NCBI GenBank assembly: GCA_943737045.1
Contig: CALSFV010000006.1
Span: 1,736,001 to 1,800,000 of the forward strand
From: Parapristionchus giblindavisi
Taxonomy: Eukaryota > Nematoda > Chromadorea > Rhabditida > Diplogasteridae
Direction of reading: 5' to 3'
DNA length: 64,000 nt
Positions within the stretch are counted from its first letter, which is position 1; every line of letters starts with the position of its first letter. This document shows, in pieces, positions 30,211 through 44,276 of the stretch. Position numbers and translations under genes: made by a program. The notes below the pieces were generated by a model, which saw only the letters and a list, made by a program, of their open reading frames with translations, did not search any database and was not told the origin of the DNA.

Positions 30211-33200
30211 TCTCTCAGTACTGTATCGTATAATGATACTCTATTTGTGATGATGACGAATATAATGGATTTAATTAGATATCTATAGTTTCAGACCGAG
30301 TCTTTCGAGAAGTATGAGGCCTTCACGCATCATATTTATTGATCTACAGCGATGTAAACTCCACAAGGTAATGCAGTGAATTATTGATTGACCGATATCG
30401 AATAAAGATGTTTAAGTGTTGTTGTGATTTTAATCTTTGATCTTCTCTCAGTACTGTATCGTATTATGATACTGTATTTGTGATGAAGACGAAAATAACG
30501 GATTTAATTATATATCTATTGTTTCAGACCGAGTCTTTCGAGAAGTATGAGGCCTTCGCTCCTCATATTGATTGGCCTACAGCGATGTAAACTCCACAAG
30601 GTAATACAGTGAATTATTGATTGACCGATACCGAATAAAGATGTTTATGTGTTGTTGTGATTTTAATCTTTGATCTTCTCTCCGTACTGTATCGTATTAT
30701 GATACTGTATTTGTGATGAAGACGAAAATAATGGATTTAATTATATATCTCTTGTTTCAGACCGAGTCTTTCCAGAAGTATGAGGCCTTCACGCATCATG
30801 TTTATTGATCTACAGCGATGTAAACTCCACAAGGTAATACAGTGAATTATTGATTGACCGATACCGAATAAAGATGTTTATGTGTTGTTGTGATTTTAAT
30901 CTTTGATCTTCTCTCAGTACTGTATCGTATTATGATACTGTATTTGTGATGAAGACGAAAATAATGGATTTAATTATATATCTATTGTTTCAGACCGAGT
31001 CTTTCGAGAAGTATGAGGCCTTCACGCATATTTATTGATCTACAGCGATGTAAACTCCACAAGGTAATACAGTGAATTATTGATTGATCGATATCGAATA
31101 AAGATGTTTATGTGTTGTTGTGATTTTAATCTTTGATCTTCTCTCAGTACTGTATCGTATTATGATACTGTATTTGTGATGAGGACGAAAATAATGGATT
31201 TAATTATATATCTATTGTTTCAGACCGAGTCTTTCGAGAAGTATGAGGCCTTCACGCATCATATTTATTGATCTACAGCGATGTAAAATCCACAAGGTAA
31301 TGCAGTGAATTATTGATTGACCGATATCGAATAAAGATGTTTACGTGTTGTTGTGATTTTAATCTTTGATCTTCTCTCAGTACTGTATCGTATTATGATA
31401 CTGTATTTGTGATGAAGACGAAAATAATGGATTTAATTATATATCTATTGTTTCAGACCGAGTCTTTCGAGAAGTATGAGGCCTTCGCTCCTCATATTGA
31501 TTGGCCTACAGCGATGTAAACTCCACAAGGTAATACAGTGAATTATTGATTGACCGATACCGAATAAAGATGTTTATGTGTTGTTGTGATTTTAATCTTT
31601 GATCTTCTCTCAGTACTGTATCGTATTATGATACTGTATTTGTGATGAGGACAAAAATAACGGATTAAATTATATATCTATTGTTTCAGACCGAGTCTTT
31701 CGAGAAGTATGAGTCTTTCACGCATATTTATTGATCTACAGCGATGTAAACTCCACAAGGTAATACAGTGAATTATTGATTGATCGATATCGAATAAAGA
31801 TGTTTATGTGTTGTTGTGATCTTTGATCTTTGATCTTCTCTCAGTACTGTATCGTATTATGATACTGTATTTGTGATGAGGACGAAAATAATGGATTTAA
31901 TTATATATCTATTGTTTCAGACCGAGTCTTTCGAGAAGTATGAGGCCTTCACGCATCATATTTATTGATCTACAGCGATGTAAACTCCACAAGGTAATGC
32001 AGTGAATTATTGATTGACCGATATCGAATAAAGATGTTTACGTGTTGTTGTGATTTTAATCTTTGATCTTCTCTCAGTACTGTATCGTATTATGATACTG
32101 TATTTGTGATGAAGACGAAAATAATGGATTTAATTATATATCTATTGTTTCAGACCGAGTCTTTCGAGAAGTATGAGGCCTTCGCTCCTCATATTGATTG
32201 GCCTACAGCGATGTAAACTCCACAAGGTAATACAGTGAATTATTGATTGACCGATACCGAATAAAGATGTTTATGTGTTGTTGTGATTTTAATCTTTGAT
32301 CTTCTCTCAGTACTGTATCGTATTATGATACTGTATTTGTGATGAGGACGAAAATAACGGATTAAATTATATATCTATTGTTTCAGACCGAGTCTTTCGA
32401 GAAGTATGAGTCTTTCACGCATATTTATTGATCTACAGCGATGTAAACTCCACAAGGTAATACAGTGAATTATTGATTGATCGATATCGAATAAAGATGT
32501 TTATGTGTTGTTGTGATCTTTGATCTTTGATCTTCTCTCAGTACTGTATCGTATTATGATACTGTATTTGTGATGAGGACGAAAATAATGGATTTAATTA
32601 TATATCTATTGTTTCAGACCGAGTCTTTCGAGAAGTATGAGGCCTTCACGCATCATATTTATTGATCTACAGCGATGTAAACTCCACAAGGTAATGCAGT
32701 GAATTATTGATTGACCGATATCGAATAAAGATGTTTACGTGTTGTTGTGATTTTAATCTTTGATCTTCTCTCAGTACTGTATCGTATTATGATACTGTAT
32801 TTGTGATGAAGACGAAAATAATGGATTTAATTATATATCTATTGTTTCAGACCGAGTCTTTCGAGAAGTATGAGGCCTTCGCTCCTCATATTGATTGGCC
32901 TACAGCGATGTAAACTCCACAAGGTAATACAGTGAATTATTGATTGACCGATACCGAATAAAGATGTTTATGTGTTGTTGTGATTTTAATCTTTGATCTT
33001 CTCTCAGTACTGTATCGTATTATGATACTGTATTTGTGATGAAGACGAAAATAATGGATTTAATTATATATCTATTGTTTCAGACCGAGTCTTTCGAGAA
33101 GTATGAGGCCTTCGCTCCTCATATTGATTGGCCTACAGCGATGTAAACTCCACAAGGTAATACAGTGAATTATTGATTGACCGATACCGAATAAAGATGT

Positions 33201-36200
33201 TTATGTGTTGTTGTGATTTTAATCTTTGATCTTCTCTCAGTACTGTATCGTATTATGATACTGTATTTGTGATGAGGACGAAAATAACGGATTTAATTAT
33301 ATATCTATTGTTTCAGACCGAGTCTTTCGAGAAGTATGAGGCCTTCACGCATATTTATTGATCTACAGCGATTTAAACTCCACAAGGTAATACAGTGAAT
33401 TATTGATTGATCGATATCGAATAAAGATGTTTATGTGTTGTTGTGATTTTAATCTTTGATCTTCTCACAGTACTTTATCGTATTATGATACTGTATTTGT
33501 GATGAAGACGAAAATAATGGATTTAATTATATATCTATTGTTTCAGACCGAGTCTTTCGAGAAGTATGAGGCCTTCGCTCCTCATATTGATTGGCCTACA
33601 GCGATGTAAACTCCACAAGGTAATACAGTGAATTATTGATTGATCGATATCGAATAAAGATGTTTATGTGTTGTTGTGATCTTTGATCTTCTCTCAGTAC
33701 TATATCGTATAATGATACTCTATTTGTGATGAAGACGAATATAATGGATTTAATTAAATATCTATATTTTCAGACCGAGTCTTTCGAGAAGTATGAGGCC
33801 TTCACGCATCATATTTATTGATCTACAGCGATGTAAACTCCACAACGTAATGCAGTGAATTATTGATTGACCGATATCGAATAAAGATGTTTACGTGTTG
33901 TTGTGATTTTAATCTTTGATCTTCTCTCAGTACTGTATCGTATTATGATACTGTATTTGTGATGAAGACGAAAATAATGGATTTAATTATATATCTATTG
34001 TTTCAGACCGAGTCTTTCGAGAAGTATGAGGCCTTCGCTCCTCATATTGATTGGCCTACAGCGATGTAAACTCCACAAGGTAATACAGTGAATTATTGAT
34101 TGACCGATACCGAATAAAGATGTTTATGTGTTGTTGTGATTTTAATCTTTGATCTTCTCTCAGTACTGTATCGTATTATGATACTGTATTTGTGATGAGG
34201 ACGAAAATAACGGATTTAATTATATATCTATTGTTTCAGACCGAGTCTTTCGAGAAGTATGAGGCCTTCACGCATATTTATTGATCTACAGCGATTTAAA
34301 CTCCACAAGGTAATACAGTGAATTATTGATTGATCGATATCGAATAAAGATGTTTATGTGTTGTTGTGATTTTAATCTTTGATCTTCTCACAGTACTTTA
34401 TCGTATTATGATACTGCATTTGTGATGAAGACGAAAATAATGGATTTAATTATATATCTATTGTTTCAGACCGAGTCTTTCGAGAAGTATGAGGCCTTCG
34501 CTCCTCATATTGATTGGCCTACAGCGATGTAAACTCCACAAGGTAATACAGTGAATTATTGATTGACTGATACCGAATAAAGATGTTTATGTGTTGTTTT
34601 GATCTTTGATCTTCTCTCAGTACTGTATCGTATAATGATACTCTATTTGTGATGAAGACGAATATAATGGATTTAATTATATATCGATTGTTTCAGACCG
34701 AGTCTTTCGAGAAGCATGAGGCCTTCACTCCTCATATTGATTGGTCTACAGCGATGTAAACTCCACAAGGTAATGCAGTGAATTATTGATTGACCGATAT
34801 CGAATAAAGATGTTTACGTGTTGTTGTGATTTTAATCTTTGATCTTCTCTCAGTACTGTATCGTATTATGATACTCTATTTGTGATGAAGACGAAAATAA
34901 CGGATTTAATTATATATCTATTGTTTCAGACCGAGTCTTTCGAGAAGTATGAGGCCTTCACGCATCATATTTATTGATCTACAGCGATGTAAACTCCACA
35001 AGGTAATGCAGTGAATTATTGATTGACCGATATCGAATAAAGATGTTTACGTGTTGTTGTGATTTTAATCTTTGATCTTCTCTCAGTACTGTATCGTATT
35101 ATGATACTGTATTTGTGATGAAGACGAAAATAATGGATTTAATTATATATCTATTGTTTCAGACCGAGTCTTTCGAGAAGTATGAGGCCTTCGCTCCTCA
35201 TATTGATTGGTCTACAGCGATGTAAACTCCACAAGGTAATGCAGTGAATTATTGATTGACCGATACCGAATAAAGATGTTTACGTGTTGTTGTGATTTTA
35301 ATCTTTGATCTTCTCTCAGTACTGTATCGTATTATGATACTGTATTTGTGATGAAGACGAAAATAATGGATTTAATTATATATCTATTGTTTCAGACCGA
35401 GTCTTTCGAGAAGTATGAGGCCTTCGCTCCTCATATTGATTGGTCTACAGCGATGAAAACTCCACAAGGTAATGCAGTGAATTATTGATTGACCGATATC
35501 GAATAAAGATGTTTACGTGTTGTTGTGATTTTAATCTTAAATCTTGTCGCAGTACTGTATCGTATTATGATACTGTATTTGTGATGAAGACGAAAATAAT
35601 GGATTTAATTATATATCTATGGTTTCAGACCGAGTCTTTCCAGAAGTATGAGGCCTTCACGCATCATATTTATTGATCTACAGCGATGTAAACTCCACAA
35701 GGTAATACAGTGAATTATTGATTGACCGATATCGAACAAAGATGTTTACGTGTTGTTGTGATTTTAATCTTAAATCTTCTCTCAGTACTGTATCGTATTA
35801 TGATACTGTATTTGTGATGAAGACGAAAATAATGGATTTAATTATATATCTATTGTTTCAGACCGAGTCTTTCGAGTAGTATGAGGCCTTCGCTTCTCAT
35901 ATTGATTGGTCTACAGCGATGTAAACTCCACAAAGTAATACAGTGAATTATTGATTGACCGATACCGAATAAAGATGTTTTTTGTTGTTGTGATTTTAAT
36001 CTTAAATCTTCTCTCAGTACTGTATCGTATTATTATACTGTATTTGTGATGAAGACGAAAATAACGGATTTAATTATATATCTATTGTTTCAGACCGAGT
36101 CTTTCGAGAAGTATGAGGCCTTCACGCATCATATTTATTGATCTACAGCGATGTAAACTCCACAAGGTAATACAGTGAATTATTGATTGACCGATACCGA

Positions 36201-39200
36201 ATAAAGATGTTTATGTGTTGTTGTGATCTTTGATCTTCTCTCAGTACTATATCGTATAATTATACTCTATTTGTGATGAAGACGAATATAATGGATTTAA
36301 TTATATATCTATAGTTTCAGACCGAGTCTTTCGAGAAGTATGAGGCCTTCACGCATCATATTTATTGATCTACAGCGATGTAAACTCCACAATGTAATAC
36401 AGTGAATTATTGATTGACCGATATCGAATAAAGATGTAAACGTGTTGTTGTGATTTTAATCTTTGATCTTCTCTCAGTACTGTATCGTATAATGATACTC
36501 TATTTGTGATGAAGACGAATATAATGGATTTAATTATATATCTATTGTTTCAGACCGAGTCTTTCGAGAAGCATGAGGCCTTCACTCCTCATATTGATTG
36601 GCCTACAGCGATGTAAACTCCACAAGGTAATACAGTGAATTTTTGATTGACCGATACCGAATAAAGATGTTTTTGTGTTGTTGTGATTTTAATCTTAAAT
36701 CTTCTCTCAGTACTGTATCGTATTATGATACTGTATTTGTGATGAAGACGAACATAATGGATTTAATTCTATATCAATTGTTTCAGCCCGAGTCTTTCGA
36801 GAAGCATGAGGCCTTCACTCCTCATATTGATTGGTCTACAGCGATGTAAACTCCACAAGGTAATGCAGTGAATTATTGATTGACCGATATCGAATAAAGA
36901 TGTTTACGTGTTGTTGTGATTTTAATCTTTGATCTTCTCTCAGTACTGTATCGTATTATGATACTCTATTTGTGATGAAGACGAAAATAACGGATTTAAT
37001 TATATATCTATTGTTTCAGACCGAGTCTTTCGAGAAGTATGAGGCCTTCACGCATCATATTTATTGATCTACAGCGATGTAAACTCCACAAGGTAATACA
37101 GTGAATTATTGATTGATCGATATCGAATAAAGATGTTTATGTGTTGTTGTGATCTTTGATCTTCTCTCAGTACTGTATCGTATTATGATACTCTATTTGT
37201 GATGAAGACGAAAATAACGGATTTAATTATATATCTATTGTTTCAGACCGAGTCTTTCGAGAAGTATGAGGCCTTCACGCATCATATTTATTGATCTACA
37301 GCGATGTAAACTCCACAAGGTAATGCAGTGAATTATTGATTGACCGATATCGAATAAAGATGTTTACGTGTTGTTGTGATTTTAATCTTTGATCTTCTCT
37401 CAGTACTGTATCGTATTATGATACTGTATTTGTGATGAAGACGAAAATAATGGATTTAATTATATATCTATTGTTTCAGACCGAGTCTTTCGAGAAGTAT
37501 GAGGCCTTCGCTCCTCATATTGATTGGTCTACAGCGATGTAAACTCCACAAGGTAATGCAGTGAATTATTGATTGACCGATACCGAATAAAGATGTTTAC
37601 GTGTTGTTGTGATTTTAATCTTTGATCTTCTCTCAGTACTGTATCGTATTATGATACTGTATTTGTGATGAAGACGAAAATAATGGATTTAATTATATAT
37701 CTATTGTTTCAGACCGAGTCTTTCGAGAAGTATGAGGCCTTCGCTCCTCATATTGATTGGTCTACAGCGATGAAAACTCCACAAGGTAATGCAGTGAATT
37801 ATTGATTGACCGATATCGAATAAAGATGTTTACGTGTTGTTGTGATTTTAATCTTAAATCTTGTCGCAGTACTGTATCGTATTATGATACTGTATTTGTG
37901 ATGAAGACGAAAATAATGGATTTAATTATATATCTATGGTTTCAGACCGAGTCTTTCCAGAAGTATGAGGCCTTCACGCATCATATTTATTGATCTACAG
38001 CGATGTAAACTCCACAAGGTAATACAGTGAATTATTGATTGACCGATATCGAACAAAGATGTTTACGTGTTGTTGTGATTTTAATCTTAAATCTTCTCTC
38101 AGTACTGTATCGTATTATGATACTGTATTTGTGATGAAGACGAAAATAATGGATTTAATTATATATCTATTGTTTCAGACCGAGTCTTTCGAGTAGTATG
38201 AGGCCTTCACTCCTCATATTGATTGGTCTACAGCGATGTAAACTCCACAAGGTAATGCAGTGAATTATTGATTGACCGATATCGAATAAAGATGTTTACG
38301 TGTTGTTGTGATTTTAATCTTTGATCTTCTCTCAGTACTGTATCGTATTATGATACTCTATTTGTGATGAAGACGAAAATAACGGATTTAATTATATATC
38401 TATTGTTTCAGACCGAGTCTTTCGAGAAGTATGAGGCCTTCACGCATCATATTTATTGATCTACAGCGATGTAAACTCCACAAGGTAATACAGTGAATTA
38501 TTGATTGATCGATATCGAATAAAGATGTTTATGTGTTGTTGTGATCTTTGATCTTCTCTCAGTACTGTATCGTATTATGATACTCTATTTGTGATGAAGA
38601 CGAAAATAACGGATTTAATTATATATCTATTGTTTCAGACCGAGTCTTTCGAGAAGTATGAGGCCTTCACGCATCATATTTATTGATCTACAGCGATGTA
38701 AACTCCACAAGGTAATGCAGTGAATTATTGATTGACCGATATCGAATAAAGATGTTTACGTGTTGTTGTGATTTTAATCTTTGATCTTCTCTCAGTACTG
38801 TATCGTATTATGATACTGTATTTGTGATGAAGACGAAAATAATGGATTTAATTATATATCTATTGTTTCAGACCGAGTCTTTCGAGAAGTATGAGGCCTT
38901 CGCTCCTCATATTGATTGGTCTACAGCGATGTAAACTCCACAAGGTAATGCAGTGAATTATTGATTGACCGATACCGAATAAAGATGTTTACGTGTTGTT
39001 GTGATTTTAATCTTTGATCTTCTCTCAGTACTGTATCGTATTATGATACTGTATTTGTGATGAAGACGAAAATAATGGATTTAATTATATATCTATTGTT
39101 TCAGACCGAGTCTTTCGAGAAGTATGAGGCCTTCGCTCCTCATATTGATTGGTCTACAGCGATGAAAACTCCACAAGGTAATGCAGTGAATTATTGATTG

Positions 39201-40449
39201 ACCGATATCGAATAAAGATGTTTACGTGTTGTTGTGATTTTAATCTTAAATCTTGTCGCAGTACTGTATCGTATTATGATACTGTATTTGTGATGAAGAC
39301 GAAAATAATGGATTTAATTATATATCTATGGTTTCAGACCGAGTCTTTCCAGAAGTATGAGGCCTTCACGCATCATATTTATTGATCTACAGCGATGTAA
39401 ACTCCACAAGGTAATACAGTGAATTATTGATTGACCGATATCGAACAAAGATGTTTACGTGTTGTTGTGATTTTAATCTTAAATCTTCTCTCAGTACTGT
39501 ATCGTATTATGATACTGTATTTGTGATGAAGACGAAAATAATGGATTTAATTATATATCTATTGTTTCAGACCGAGTCTTTCGAGTAGTATGAGGCCTTC
39601 GCTTCTCATATTGATTGGTCTACAGCGATGTAAACTCCACAAAGTAATACAGTGAATTATTGATTGACCGATACCGAATAAAGATGTTTTTTGTTGTTGT
39701 GATTTTAATCTTAAATCTTCTCTCAGTACTGTATCGTATTATTATACTGTATTTGTGATGAAGACGAAAATAACGGATTTAATTATATATCTATTGTTTC
39801 AGACCGAGTCTTTCGAGAAGTATGAGGCCTTCACGCATCATATTTATTGATCTACAGCGATGTAAACTCCACAAGGTAATACAGTGAATTATTGATTGAC
39901 CGATACCGAATAAAGATGTTTATGTGTTGTTGTGATCTTTGATCTTCTCTCAGTACTATATCGTATAATTATACTCTATTTGTGATGAAGACGAATATAA
40001 TGGATTTAATTATATATCTATAGTTTCAGACCGAGTCTTTCGAGAAGTATGAGGCCTTCACGCATCATATTTATTGATCTACAGCGATGTAAACTCCACA
40101 ATGTAATACAGTGAATTATTGATTGACCGATATCGAATAAAGATGTAAACGTGTTGTTGTGATTTTAATCTTAAATCTTCTCTCAGTACTGTATCGTATT
40201 ATGATACTGTATTTGTGATGAAGACGAACATAATGGATTTAATTCTATATCAATTGTTTCAGCCCGAGTCTTTCGAGAAGCATGAGGCCTTCACTCCTCA
40301 TATTGATTGGTCTACAGCGATGTAAACTCCACAAGGTAATGCAGTGAATTATTGATTGACCGATATCGAATAAAGATGTTTACGTGTTGTTGTGATTTTA
40401 ATCTTTGATCTTCTCTCAGTACTGTATCGTATTATGATACTCTATTTGT
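30211..40449 (+). repeat. 10201-bp higher-order block, second copy
   Basis: This is a near-identical repeat of 20.0-30.0 kb. After about 37.6 kb the offset grows to 10434 bp (GTAAAC at 29711 and 40145), because this copy keeps a monomer lost from the first. Within each copy a shorter 3.5-3.7-kb period is also visible: monomers at 35485 and 39194 here, and 25284 and 28760 in the first copy. Confidence 0.85.
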
Positions 40450-41969
40450 GATGAAGACGAAAATAACGGATTTAATTATATATCTATTGTTTCAGACCGA
40501 GTCTTTCGAGAAGTATGAGGCCTTCACGCATCATATTTATTGATCTACAGCGATGTAAACTCCACAAGGTAATACAGTGAATTATTGATTGATCGATATC
40601 GAATAAAGATGTTTATGTGTTGTTGTGATCTTTGATCTTCTCTCAGTACTATATCGTATAATGATACTCTATTTGTGATGAAGACGAATATAATGGATTT
40701 AATTATATATCTATAGTTTCAGACCGAGTCTTTCGAGAAGTATGAGGCCTTCACGCATCATATTTATTGATCTACAGCGATGTAAACTCCACAAGGTAAT
40801 GCAGTGAATTATTGATTGACCGATATCGAATAAAGATGTTTACGTGCTGTTGTGATTTTAATCTTTGATCTTCTCTCAGTACTGTATCGTATAATGATAC
40901 TCTATTTGTGATGAAGACGAATATAATGGATTTAATTATATATCTATTGTTTCAGACCGAGTCTTTCGAGAAGCATGAGGCCTTCACTTCTCATATTGAT
41001 TGGTCTACAGCGATGTAAACTCCACAAGGTAATGCAGTGAATTATTGATTGACCGATATCGAATAAAGATGTTTACGTGTTGTTGTGATTTTAATCTTAA
41101 ATCTTGTCTCAGTACTGTATCGTATTATGATACTGTATTTGTGATGAAGACGAAAATAATGGATTTAATTATATATCTATGGTTTCAGACCGAGTCTTTC
41201 CAGAAGTATGAGGCCTTCACGCATCATATTTATTGATCTACAGCGATGTAAACTCCACAAGGTAATACAGTGAATTATTGATTGACCGATATCGAATAAA
41301 GATGTTTACGTGTTGTTGTGATTTTAATCTTAAATCTTCTCTCAGTACTGTATCGTATTATGATACTGTATTTGTGATGAAGACGAAAATAATGGATTTA
41401 ATTATATATCTATTGTTTCAGACCGAGTCTTTCGAGTAGTATGAGGCCTTCGCTTCTCATATTGATTGGTCTACAGCGATGTAAACTCCACAAAGTAATA
41501 CAGTGAATTATTGATTGACCGATACCGAATAAAGATGTTTTTTGTTGTTGTGATTTTAATCTTAAATCTTCTCTCAGTACTGTATCGTATTATTATACTG
41601 TATTTGTGATGAAGACGAAAATAACGGATTTAATTATATATCTATTGTTTCAGACCGAGTCTTTCGAGAAGTATGAGGCCTTCACGCATCATATTTATTG
41701 ATCTACAGCGATGTAAACTCCACAAGGTAATACAGTGAATTATTGATTGACCGATACCGAATAAAGATGTTTATGTGTTGTTGTGATCTTTGATCTTCTC
41801 TCAGTACTGTATCGTATAATGATACTCTATTTGTGATGAAGACGAATATAATGGATTTAATTATATATCTATTGTTTCAGACCGAGTCTTTCGAGAAGCA
41901 TGAGGCCTTCACTCCTCATATTGATTGGTCTACAGCGATGTAAACTCCACAAGGTAATACAGTGAATTT

Positions 41970-44276
41970 TTGATTGACCGATACCGAATAAAGATGTTTT
42001 TGTGTTGTTGTGATTTTAATCTTAAATCTTCTCTCAGTAATGTATCGTATTATGATACTGTATTTGTGATGAAGACGAACATAATGGATTTAATTATATA
42101 TCAATTGTTTCAGACCGAGTCTTTCGAGAAGTATGAGGCCTTCGCTCCTCATATTGATTGGTCTACAGCGATGTAAACTCCACAAGGTAATACAGTGAAT
42201 TATTGATTGACCGATACCGAATAAAGATGTTTATGTGTTGTTGTGATCTTTGATCTTCTCTCAGTACTGTATCGTATAATGATACTCTATTTGTGATGAA
42301 GACGAATATAATGGATTTAATTATATATCTATTGTTTCAGACCGAGTCTTTCGAGAAGCATGAGGCCTTCACTCCTCATATTGATTGGTCTACAGCGATG
42401 TAAACTCCACAAGGTAATACAGTGAATTATTGATTGACCGATACCGAATAAAGATGTTTTTGTGTTGTTGTGATTTTAATCTTAAATCTTCTCTCAGTAC
42501 TGTATCGTATTATGATACTGTATTTGTGATGAAGACGAACATAATGGATTTAATTATATATCAATTGTTTCAGACCGAGTCTTTCGAGAAGCATGAGGCC
42601 TTCACTCCTCATATTGATTGGTCTACAGCGATGTAAACTCCACAAGGTAATGCAGTGAATTATTGATTGACCGATATCGAATAAAGATGTTTACGTGTTG
42701 TTGTGATTTTAATCTTTGATCTTCTCTCAGTACTGTATCGTATTATGATACTCTATTTGTGATGAAGACGAAAATAACGGATTTAATTATATATCTATTG
42801 TTCCAGACCGAGTCTTTCGAGAAGTATGAGGCCTTCACGCATCATATTTATTGATCTACAGCGATGTAAACTCCACAAGGTAATACAGTGAATTATTGAT
42901 TGATCGATATCGAATAAAGATGTTTATGTGTTGTTGTGATCTTTGATCTTCTCTCAGTATTATATCGTATAATGATACTCTATTTGTGATGAAGACGAAT
43001 ATAATGGATTTAATTATATATCTATTGTTTCAGACCGAGTCTTTCGAGAAGCATGAGGCCTTCACTCCTCATATTGATTGGTCTACAGCGATGTAAACTC
43101 CACAAGGTAATACAGTGAATTTTTGATTGACCGATACCGAATAAAGATGTTTTTGTGTTGTTGTGATTTTAATCTTAAATCTTCTCTCAGTAATGTATCG
43201 TATTATGATACTGTATTTGTGATGAAGACGAACATAATGGATTTAATTATATATCAATTGTTTCAGACCGAGTCTTTCGAGAAGTATGAGGCCTTCGCTC
43301 CTCATATTGATTGGTCTACAGCGATGTAAACTCCACAAGGTAATACAGTGAATTATTGATTGACCGATACCGAATAAAGATGTTTATGTGTTGTTGTGAT
43401 CTTTGATCTTCTCTCAGTACTGTATCGTATAATGATACTCTATTTGTGATGAAGACGAATATAATGGATTTAATTATATATCTATTGTTTCAGACCGAGT
43501 CTTTCGAGAAGCATGAGGCCTTCACTCCTCATATTGATTGGTCTACAGCGATGTAAACTCCACAAGGTAATACAGTGAATTATTGATTGACCGATACCGA
43601 ATAAAGATGTTTTTGTGTTGTTGTGATTTTAATCTTAAATCTTCTCTCAGTACTGTATCGTATTATGATACTGTATTTGTGATGAAGACGAACATAATGG
43701 ATTTAATTATATATCAATTGTTTCAGACCGAGTCTTTCGAGAAGCATGAGGCCTTCACTCCTCATATTGATTGGTCTACAGCGATGTAAACTCCACAAGG
43801 TAATGCAGTGAATTATTGATTGACCGATATCGAATAAAGATGTTTACGTGTTGTTGTGATTTTAATCTTTGATCTTCTCTCAGTACTGTATCGTATTATG
43901 ATACTCTATTTGTGATGAAGACGAAAATAACGGATTTAATTATATATCTATTGTTCCAGACCGAGTCTTTCGAGAAGTATGAGGCCTTCACGCATCATAT
44001 TTATTGATCTACAGCGATGTAAACTCCACAAGGTAATACAGTGAATTATTGATTGATCGATATCGAATAAAGATGTTTATGTGTTGTTGTGATCTTTGAT
44101 CTTCTCTCAGTATTATATCGTATAATGATACTCTATTTGTGATGAAGACGAATATAATGGATTTAATTATATATCTATAGTTTCAGACCGAGTCTTTCGA
44201 GAAGTATGAGGCCTTCACGCATCATATTTATTGATCTACAGCGATGTAAACTCCACAAGGTAATGCAGTGAATTAT
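41970..44276 (+). repeat. Tandem 1153-bp higher-order repeat near the right of the array
   Basis: Equivalent monomers lie at 41970/43123 and 42430/43583, both offset by 1153 bp, including the linked variants CAATTGTTTCAG, TTGTTCCAG and CAGTATTATATCG. This is again a five-monomer unit, but its variant composition differs from the 1153-bp unit at the left end of the window. The equal length is therefore probably convergent rather than a shared copy. Confidence 0.75.
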
